From Marinococcus luteus_A (GTDB lineage Bacteria > Bacillota > Bacilli > Bacillales > Marinococcaceae), in the NCBI RefSeq assembly GCF_034497705.1, contig NZ_JAXRUV010000002.1:341950-405949 (forward strand): 64,000 nucleotides of DNA. The letters run 5' to 3'. The position numbers and the translations under genes are program-made. Under the pieces are notes generated by a model, which saw nothing but the letters and a program-made list of their open reading frames with translations, was not told the origin of the DNA and did not search any database. Positions 57,883 to 64,000 of this stretch are shown here, piece by piece (the first letter of the stretch is position 1; each line of letters opens with the position of its first letter).

Positions 57883-58771
57883 ATTGTAAAATTAAGCTAG
57901 ACAACGAAAAAGATCACTCGTGATACACTCGATATGAATTTCCGACCAAAGAAATCATAGGAGTGATCACGAATGACCTATACCTATCTTAGCACGAATG
58001 AAGTCGTCCTGATAGAAGCGTGTGCGCAGAAGGAAATCCCGGTTTCCCGGATGGCCAGGCAGCTCGGCCGTGCCCGTCAAACGATCCACAATGTCGTGAC
58101 TTATTTACAGGAAGGGCATCGGGCCATCGATTATGTTCAGCGGTATCAAGCCAATAAACAGCGTTGTGGTCGAAGACCAACGGTCTTATCGGAAACCGAA
58201 CGGGTATCAGGAACGCCGTGGAAAACAGGTGTTTCAGCGGACACTGACGGATAGAAACCGGGATTACCCGGCTTTTCGGCAGGAATTCAGGCACCTGGAA
58301 GGAGACACTATTGTCGGCTGTCACCATCAAAGTGCCGTGATCACTTTGGGCGAGCGCTTGTCGAAAGTCATTATTACCCTACAACCAGCCGGCCACACGG
58401 CCATGGATATTGAAACCACGCTGCACGGGTGGTGCAGCTGTTTTCCGACACACCTGTTCAAATCTATCACTTTTGACTGTGGCAAGGAGTTTTCCAACTG
58501 GCGGTCCATCAGCAACAGTCATGACCTTGCTATTTTTTTGCGGGTCCAGGAACACCTTCCCAACGCGGGTTAAATGAACATTCAAACGGCCTGCTCCGAA
58601 AGGACGGCCTGCCCAAGCACATGAATTTTCAGGATGGCGATCAGGCATATGTTTCCGCCGTGGCCTCCCAAAGAAATCATATCCCAAGAAAATCGTTAGA
58701 CTATTTCACCCCGTTGGAAGTATTCATGAGGTACATGAAGATCGACGCTTTGTCTAACTTAATTTGACAAT
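57883..58771 (+). mobile_element. Remnant of an IS30-family insertion sequence
   Basis: The ends are 24-bp imperfect inverted repeats, left 57883-57906 (ATTGTAAAATTAAGCTAGAC...) and right 58748-58771, matching at 21 of 24 positions. A TG dinucleotide flanks both ends and may be the target duplication. At 889 bp the element is about 200 bp shorter than a normal IS30 member because of an internal deletion in the transposase. It lies between two polysaccharide genes. Confidence 0.88.
57973..58767 (+). pseudogene. IS30-family transposase, deleted and frameshifted
   Basis: Frame 1 (57973 to about 58190) encodes the helix-turn-helix part, SRMARQLGRARQTIHNVV. At about 58190 the sequence jumps to frame 2 after loss of an estimated 60 codons and resumes at KPNGYQERRGKQ, giving the first catalytic Asp in LEGDTIVG and the second in ITFDCGKEF. 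At a run of seven T near 58535 a second shift puts the third catalytic Glu (RGLNEHSNGLL) and the C-terminus in another frame, ending at 58767. It cannot make an active transposase. Confidence 0.88.
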
Positions 58772-58944
58772 TGCAACAAGATAAAGTTAGTCGGCCGTAT
58801 TTACAAAAAAAGAGATTGTCCCCTACTTTTGGTCAATCGTTTTGAAACGTATGATTAGAATGTTATTCCTCACTACTATAGACATAATGTTGTTGCATCA
58901 ATTACATCGATAATTATTTAGAAGAAAAGAGGTTAAGGAAATAT

Positions 58945-60042
58945 ATGATTTCCCTACACGGAGCTTACGATAATGAAAACTTTGGAGATGAACTACTTGT
59001 TGGTATTCAAGCGAAATGGGTTCAGGAATTAGATTTAAAGGTGGGCCTTCCTTTTGCGTCGCAAGTATATAGAGACCAAATATCTTCTTCTGAAGCAGTT
59101 GGAGAAGAATGTTTGAATAAAAGTGAAAAGTTAATTTACACAGGCGGGGGGTATTTTGGAGAACCCAACCATAAAAAATATAAATGGGGTATAAATTTTT
59201 TTCGAAAAAAACACCATGTGCCAGGGAAGAATTTTAAAAAAAATAATAAAAAATACATGATTGCTGGTGTAGGGGCAGGGCCTGTTTCAAATATTTTAAC
59301 TAGAACTTCTATTGTAAATATATGTAACTCAGCAGAAAAAGTTTTGGTCAGGGATGAAGCTTCGTTTGAATACCTCAAGAAATACGGTGTCAAAAACATG
59401 GAGATGAAAATCACTGGTGACGTCGTGCTTAGTTTAAGTGAAGAAGATATTCCCCGGAAATCAATAAAGGAAGCCTCTAATATAATTGCTAAAGATAAAG
59501 CCAAATATTTCTTAGGCATACATATTGGTGTAGCGCCTGGTGACTCATTTTATAAAGATAATATTGAAAATGTGATGAAATCAATCTTAAAAGTATTGGA
59601 AAATGCAGATATCAAACCAGTTCTCATAGCTGACAAGAGGAACTCCCTGCCTCAAGAAAAAGCTATAGATGAAATGAGAAAAAGACTAAAAGAAGAGCCG
59701 TTAATATATCGTCACGAAAACATGTGGGACACATGTGCTTTTCTTAGTCAACTAGATGGTGTTATAACTACTAAACTCCATGTAGGGATCACTTCTTTCG
59801 CTTTAGGAACTAAAACTTTCGGAATAGCTGCGCATCAAAAAACCAAAAGATTTTATGAGCAAATTAATAAAGAAAAGAACTTTTATGAATTAAGTCAAAT
59901 AAACGAGGATATTTCCACAAGTATAAGAGAATTTATTCAAGAAGAATATTGGGATAAAGATACACTAGAGGTTAAGCAGGAATTGAAAAGAAAGGCGTTA
60001 GAAAATAAACAAGAAGTTATAAGTTTCTTAAACGGGAATTAA
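58945..60042 (+). CDS. Polysaccharide pyruvyl transferase family protein
   Basis: Protein of 365 residues of the PF04230 family (CsaB/WcaK-like). It begins MISLHGAYDNENFGDELLV, with the conserved NxGDE element, and continues with LIYTGGGYFG, IAGVGAGPVS and the C-terminal DGVITTKLHVGITSFALG. Members move pyruvate from phosphoenolpyruvate to a sugar, making acidic ketals, which can anchor SLH-domain proteins or add charge to the polymer. AT-rich, as are its neighbours. Confidence 0.87.
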   Translation: MISLHGAYDNENFGDELLVGIQAKWVQELDLKVGLPFASQVYRDQISSSEAVGEECLNKSEKLIYTGGGYFGEPNHKKYKWGINFFRKKHHVPGKNFKKNNKKYMIAGVGAGPVSNILTRTSIVNICNSAEKVLVRDEASFEYLKKYGVKNMEMKITGDVVLSLSEEDIPRKSIKEASNIIAKDKAKYFLGIHIGVAPGDSFYKDNIENVMKSILKVLENADIKPVLIADKRNSLPQEKAIDEMRKRLKEEPLIYRHENMWDTCAFLSQLDGVITTKLHVGITSFALGTKTFGIAAHQKTKRFYEQINKEKNFYELSQINEDISTSIREFIQEEYWDKDTLEVKQELKRKALENKQEVISFLNGN

Positions 60043-60082
60043 TGCAAAACATACCTTTAAATTACTCCAATGGAGAATCGAT

Positions 60083-61363
60083 ATGATTAATAAAGTATTA
60101 AAAAGCAATTTCTGGAAAAGCATTTTGATGGTTATGGGAGGGACGACATTTGCCCAGGCTTTAAACATCTTACTGTCCCCGGTCATCACAAGAATCTATA
60201 CACCTACCGAATATGGCATTTTAACAACTTATACAGCGATCATTAGTATATTAGCCGTGGGAGCTTTAAAGTATGAATTGGCTTTGCCAATTGCGAAAGA
60301 CGAACGAAAAGCAATTAATATTCTGACCTTGTGTCTGTTGGTGCTTACTTTACTCGTGCTCCTCCTTTCTATCGTTTTTTTAATTTTCGGCGATGTATTT
60401 TTAACCATATTCAAGTCCGAGACCCTTTACCAGTATCGTTTTTTAATTCCACTAGGGGTGTTGCTGGCCGGCCTCTATAAAATTTTCAATCAGTGGGCAT
60501 TCCGTTTGCGTGATTACAAAAACGTAACCAGGACACTCATTAATCAAAGTATATTATCTAATACGATTAAAGTAGGAACGGGAGCTTTAGGGGCTGGGCC
60601 AATTGGGTTGGTGTTCGGTCATATTGCGGGCATGAGTGCTGGCATTCGTGTATTATCTGCGCCAGTTCGCAAGCGATATAAAGAGTACTCCAAATTAATT
60701 CATCCAAAAGAAATTAAATGGGCATTTAAAAGATACAAAAATTTTCCATTTTACAATATGCCCTCAATTGTATTAATGTCTTTAAGTTCTTCTCTGCCAG
60801 TTTTATATTTCACTTCAGTATTTAGCAGTTCAGTTGTTGGTTTTTACGGGTTGGCATATACTATCGTAAAATTACCAATGAATTTAATAGGGACGTCAGT
60901 AGCCAATGTGTTTTACGCGGAAGCCGCGAATATTGGTAAGGAACATCCCTCGAAACTTAAACGATTATTTAATCGGTTGTTTAAAAAGATAATACTAATT
61001 GGGCTTCTGCCTTTAATCGCTTTATTGGCCTTGGGCCCCCAGCTATTTAGCCTGGTTTTTGGAGAAAAATGGACGACTTCTGGTGAGTATGCACGTATCA
61101 TTGCCTTTATGATTTTCTTTATGTTTATCTTTGCTCCCTCTGGTAAGTTATTTGTAATATTGGAAAAGCAGAGAGCCCGTTTGCTTCTTGATATCCTTCG
61201 GGTTGTATTAGTATTAGTAGCATTTGGTATTTCATGGATTTATAATTTTAATCCTTATTTAACTATAACTATGTATACGATAGTTATGTCGGTAAATTTC
61301 ATTTTCCTTCATATTGTTTCACACAGAATTTTAAACGCTTCTCGTAGAAGTGAGGCTGAATAA
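60083..61363 (+). CDS. Wzx-type polysaccharide flippase
   Basis: Membrane protein of 426 residues with about twelve helices. It begins NFWKSILMVMGGTTFAQALNILLSPVITRIYTPTEYGIL, typical of the oligosaccharide flippase (MVF/PST) family that moves undecaprenyl-linked repeat units across the membrane. It pairs naturally with the Wzy-type polymerase at 55193-56362. Four bases separate it from the next gene. Confidence 0.9.
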   Translation: MINKVLKSNFWKSILMVMGGTTFAQALNILLSPVITRIYTPTEYGILTTYTAIISILAVGALKYELALPIAKDERKAINILTLCLLVLTLLVLLLSIVFLIFGDVFLTIFKSETLYQYRFLIPLGVLLAGLYKIFNQWAFRLRDYKNVTRTLINQSILSNTIKVGTGALGAGPIGLVFGHIAGMSAGIRVLSAPVRKRYKEYSKLIHPKEIKWAFKRYKNFPFYNMPSIVLMSLSSSLPVLYFTSVFSSSVVGFYGLAYTIVKLPMNLIGTSVANVFYAEAANIGKEHPSKLKRLFNRLFKKIILIGLLPLIALLALGPQLFSLVFGEKWTTSGEYARIIAFMIFFMFIFAPSGKLFVILEKQRARLLLDILRVVLVLVAFGISWIYNFNPYLTITMYTIVMSVNFIFLHIVSHRILNASRRSEAE

Positions 61364-61366
61364 AAG

Positions 61367-62296
61367 GTGATGATAAACATTATTTCGATCTCAAAAAAAA
61401 TATTAAATACATTAACAAAGTTTCGCAAGGTCCAGGGGTCCGTTTTCAATCGCTTACCTACAAATTTTTTATCAGACCGGACGTATTTGGTAATTCAATA
61501 CTATCTTAAAACAGGAAAAAAATTAAATTTAAAAAGACCGCGAACGTTTAATGATAAACTTCAATGGCTAAAGCTTTATGATCAACGTGATTTTTACACT
61601 CAATGTGTTGATAAATACAAAGTGCGTTCTTATGTAAAAGAAAAAATTGGAGAAGCATATCTAGTTCCGTTGCATAGTGTATATGAAAGTGTTGAAGCTA
61701 TTGATTGGAAAGTATTACCTGATCGATTCGTGCTGAAATGTACGCATGGTTCTCAGTCCAATATTATTTGCAATAATAAAAACGAACTGGATATTGAAAA
61801 AGCAGAGAACCAGCTTTCCCACTGGATGAAAAGAAATTGGTATTGGTATGGGAGAGCAGAACCTTACAGAAAAATTCAGCCAAGGATTTTATGTGAGAAA
61901 TATCTTGAAGAAAAGAACTCCAACGGAGGTTTAACTGATTATAAGTTCTATTGCTTTAATGGGAAAGCTGCTTATTGCCAAGTCATACGTAGTCGTGGGC
62001 AGGAGGAAACAATTGATTTTTATGACAGAGAATGGAATCACATGCCATTTAATGGTTTAAGACCACTGCCGACTTCCAAAATCAAACATTCGAAACCAGA
62101 AAAATACGAAAAAATGCTTGAATTAGTCGAAGCTTTGGCGGCCAATATCCCTTTTGTAAGAGTGGATTTATATTATGTAAATAATAATATATTTTTCGGA
62201 GAAATGACTTTTTATCCGCAAAGCGGGTTTGGCAGTTTTTATCCATCGGAATGGAATGAAGAAATAGGAAAGATGCTTGAATTACCAAAAAATTAA
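61367..62296 (+). CDS. TupA-like ATP-grasp protein
   Basis: Protein of 309 residues of the TupA-like ATP-grasp family, named after the teichuronopeptide biosynthesis protein of Bacillus halodurans. FNDKLQWLKLYD, LKCTHGSQSNIICNN, YKFYCFNGKAAYCQV and the ending GEMTFYPQSGFGSFYPSEWNEEIG carry the family positions. In that alkaliphile the acidic polymer helps growth at high pH. It probably ligates an amino acid or carboxylate to the polymer. Start GTG 61367 or ATG 61370; the ribosome binding site is weak. Confidence 0.85.
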   Translation: MMINIISISKKILNTLTKFRKVQGSVFNRLPTNFLSDRTYLVIQYYLKTGKKLNLKRPRTFNDKLQWLKLYDQRDFYTQCVDKYKVRSYVKEKIGEAYLVPLHSVYESVEAIDWKVLPDRFVLKCTHGSQSNIICNNKNELDIEKAENQLSHWMKRNWYWYGRAEPYRKIQPRILCEKYLEEKNSNGGLTDYKFYCFNGKAAYCQVIRSRGQEETIDFYDREWNHMPFNGLRPLPTSKIKHSKPEKYEKMLELVEALAANIPFVRVDLYYVNNNIFFGEMTFYPQSGFGSFYPSEWNEEIGKMLELPKN

Positions 62297-62409
62297 TAAT
62301 GCAATGAATGGAAATTTCATTATTAGAACAAATCTTTGTATTTTGTTAAATTGGGTTGCAAACAACTCGAAGAAAATTCAAAGGTTTTTTTTAAAAAAGA
62401 GTATTAATA

Positions 62410-62450
62410 AGAGGGAGCCTCTCTATGAAGAGAAGCTCCCTCTATTTTTT
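62410..62450. terminator. Terminator between polysaccharide cluster and SpoIID-type gene
   Basis: AGAGGGAGC pairs with GCTCCCTCT, with CTCTCT and AGAGAA as inner stem, followed by TTTTTTTT on the plus strand. It can serve both convergent transcripts. Confidence 0.9.
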
Positions 62451-64000
62451 TTAGTTAATTTCCTCGATGCTTAAAATGTTCGATTTCATGGCGCTTGAGT
62501 CAACGGCACTCCGGAACTGGTCACCGGTGAGAGTGATTGTTCCTTTTTCCATTATCACATCGATGCTTTGAAGACGTTCGTTTTTCATCGTTGGCTGAAG
62601 GGCGAGCACTTCGCCCTTGTTTTCGTTCCTGAAATAATCAACAGCCGAAAGCTCTTTTAACGAAAAGGAGTCGGTCCAGCTCACCTGGTTGTACTGGGAT
62701 GGATCGTAAGGGTCCGGAACGCCGATCAGGTAGCCGATATTATTCCCCCAAACGTCCGCAGCATCTACGGTGTGGCCGCTCGCAGAGGCGGAGTAGACGC
62801 CTTCCACCAGCTGGCTGTTGTAGTGAATGGCCTGTCCGCTCGTAGCCTGAATGGCGTTTAGAATGGTCGGATTGCTATGGGCGCCGGTTGGCACGCCGTG
62901 ATACACCTGGGAGCGGGTATCGTTGTACACATCAAAGGTGCCGGTTGTTTTCATTTTTGTGATCGCATACGAACGGGCGGCAACCGCCTGGGCTTTGTAT
63001 GCGTCGGGTTCGTTCCAGCTGGTGTACATTTCATATGGAACGACGCCCTCAAGATACGTATCAATACTTACGTGGTTAACGACGTCCATTACCCAGCTGC
63101 TTGTGTACTTGCCGTCCACGAGGCTTTTGGAAAAATGAATTTCACCCTTGTAGGTAACGTCGTCGTATTCGATGGTGCCGTTGTTTGCACTTGTTGCATA
63201 AATAGGGTCCTTGGTCGTTTTTTTCGTTCCGTTATTCGTTGCGGTATACGTGCCGTTTCCGCCTGATCCGTAAGTGACGGTAGTCGAGCCGTAGATGTCC
63301 TCAAACAGTGTATCCCCACTCGTTGTCACAATACTGTAAGCAGAGGAGGTTTCAATGTCAGCGGTATTTTTCTTGGTGTCTCCAAGCAGTACACGCATAG
63401 TCTTGTTTTTGTAGCTATCACTGCTCACTACATCGATGCCGGTATAGTAGTGCTTCAAAATCTCATCGTAGCTGTATCCCTGTTGGGCCATGCCGTACGC
63501 CCCCCACTGGGTCATGCCGACACCGTGGCCGAAGCGCTCTTTGCCGGAGAAGACGTACTTGGTGCCACGCTTTTCAACGAGAGAGCTCAAGGTCTGCCCG
63601 TTAGCTGAGCCAGTTGCAGAAAGTCCGTTGGCGGATTGATAGGCTTTTACCTGCTCCGCAGTCAGCTGGTCGTAGGTGCTTGATGTGTTAGTGCTGTAGC
63701 CGGCAGCTTCCAAGTACTGCTTCAGCATGATGACACTGTCACTGCTGTCTCCCTGTCTCAGCACGGAGGTGAATGGAGATGGAATAGACTCGTTCATTTC
63801 AACCTCCAGAGCTTCTTTTAATTTTAAAAGTGTCTCTGTTCCTGCTATTCCATTGACATTCAGTCCGTGATCGCGTTGGAAGGCTTGCACGGCAGTTTCC
63901 GTCTTCGGCCCGAAGTGGTCATTCGGCTTGGCGATGTCGAGGTAGCCTAGGTCGTAGAGCTTTTCTTTCAACGCCTGGGCTTCAGGGCTGCGCACGCCGT
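62451..64000 (-). CDS. SpoIID/LytB-domain protein with PG-binding repeats (5' end outside window)
   Basis: At least 515 residues; the frame continues past the right edge (GVRSPEAQALKEKLYDLGYL is the middle of a domain). Two peptidoglycan-binding repeats (about 1-62 and 75-140) precede FGHGVGMTQWGAYGMAQQGYSYDEILKHYY, the motif that normally ends a SpoIID domain. The rest, with VVNHVSIDTYLEGVVPYEM and AYKAQAVAARSYAI, then comes after it. SpoIID-type proteins are amidase enhancers or lytic transglycosylases acting on the cell wall. This is a secreted wall protein rather than sporulation SpoIID. Confidence 0.85.
   Translation of the reverse strand, partial: GVRSPEAQALKEKLYDLGYLDIAKPNDHFGPKTETAVQAFQRDHGLNVNGIAGTETLLKLKEALEVEMNESIPSPFTSVLRQGDSSDSVIMLKQYLEAAGYSTNTSSTYDQLTAEQVKAYQSANGLSATGSANGQTLSSLVEKRGTKYVFSGKERFGHGVGMTQWGAYGMAQQGYSYDEILKHYYTGIDVVSSDSYKNKTMRVLLGDTKKNTADIETSSAYSIVTTSGDTLFEDIYGSTTVTYGSGGNGTYTATNNGTKKTTKDPIYATSANNGTIEYDDVTYKGEIHFSKSLVDGKYTSSWVMDVVNHVSIDTYLEGVVPYEMYTSWNEPDAYKAQAVAARSYAITKMKTTGTFDVYNDTRSQVYHGVPTGAHSNPTILNAIQATSGQAIHYNSQLVEGVYSASASGHTVDAADVWGNNIGYLIGVPDPYDPSQYNQVSWTDSFSLKELSAVDYFRNENKGEVLALQPTMKNERLQSIDVIMEKGTITLTGDQFRSAVDSSAMKSNILSIEEIN

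Noticed and set aside
1..64000. CRISPR arrays, tRNA, rRNA and prophage genes
   Set aside because: No regularly spaced repeats, tRNA-like cloverleafs, rRNA sequence or phage structural genes were seen on either strand.

Overview
The window reads as a chromosomal segment of a Gram-positive bacterium of the Bacillaceae. The evidence is the Bacillus-type order atpIBEFHAGDC - DUF1146 - murA - flhO - flhP - fabZ, strong AGGAGG ribosome binding sites, many TTG/GTG starts, sigma-A and sigma-B type promoters, CcpA cre sites and NagR-type operators. The ATP synthase a subunit carries the lysine known from alkaliphilic bacilli, and a TupA-like (teichuronopeptide family) gene lies in the polysaccharide cluster, so a (halo)alkaliphile is likely. 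The block spoIID - spoIIQ - spoIIID - mbl, which Bacillus normally has between murA and flhO, is absent. That would fit a non-sporulating, possibly coccoid lineage such as Alkalicoccus; the genus is a guess.

Layout. 0.4-7.3 kb: complete F1Fo ATP synthase operon. 7.6-13.8 kb: envelope and housekeeping genes (DUF1146, murA, two flagellar rod/hook-type proteins, EpuA-like, fabZ, AT-rich tagO, GlsB-like). 13.9-16.7 kb, minus strand: alpha/beta hydrolase with an odd nucleophile, ilvE, a 108-bp inverted repeat and a small sigma factor. 16.9-22.2 kb: ArsR-type metal sensor, then a complete acetoin-dehydrogenase-type operon (E1a, E1b, E2, E3) behind a sigma-A promoter with a cre-like site. 22.3-27.3 kb: SorC-family regulator and a glucitol-type PTS (gutM, srlA, srlE, srlB) ending in a COG4091 SAF-domain dehydrogenase rather than sorbitol-6-phosphate dehydrogenase. 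27.4-33.9 kb: small proteins, L-2-hydroxyglutarate oxidase, a YtvA-like LOV-STAS photoreceptor beside a sigma-B-promoted csbD, two paralogous 2-hydroxyacid dehydrogenases and two very short genes.

34-37.2 kb: nagA-nagB-nagR and a flavin reductase. 37.3-42.6 kb: acoR and a second acoABC operon with a textbook sigma-54 promoter but no E3 gene, so it probably borrows E3 from elsewhere, perhaps from the first operon. 42.7-47.9 kb: VOC protein, MATE exporter, a SIS-domain protein and the GlcNAc PTS nagP (same operator motif as nagA), and a histidinol-phosphatase-like PHP protein. 48.2-54.3 kb: unknown protein, secreted NlpC/P60 hydrolase, a CpsB/YwqE-like protein that has lost nearly all its metal ligands, LytR-CpsA-Psr ligase, thioesterase and LysR regulator. 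54.4-62.3 kb: AT-rich exopolysaccharide or wall-polymer cluster (intact CpsB phosphatase, Wzy, GT4, IS30 remnant, pyruvyl transferase, Wzx, TupA-like ATP-grasp). The right edge cuts a secreted SpoIID/LytB-domain protein whose motif order looks permuted.

Together the genes describe energy coupling at high pH, amino-sugar recycling (NagP to NagA to NagB under NagR and CcpA), carbon-overflow reuse (two acetoin systems under different sigma factors), and wall and polysaccharide assembly. No CRISPR array, tRNA or rRNA was seen. The strongest candidates for something undescribed are the inactive CpsB paralogue, the glucitol-type PTS of unknown substrate, and the permuted SpoIID-type protein.
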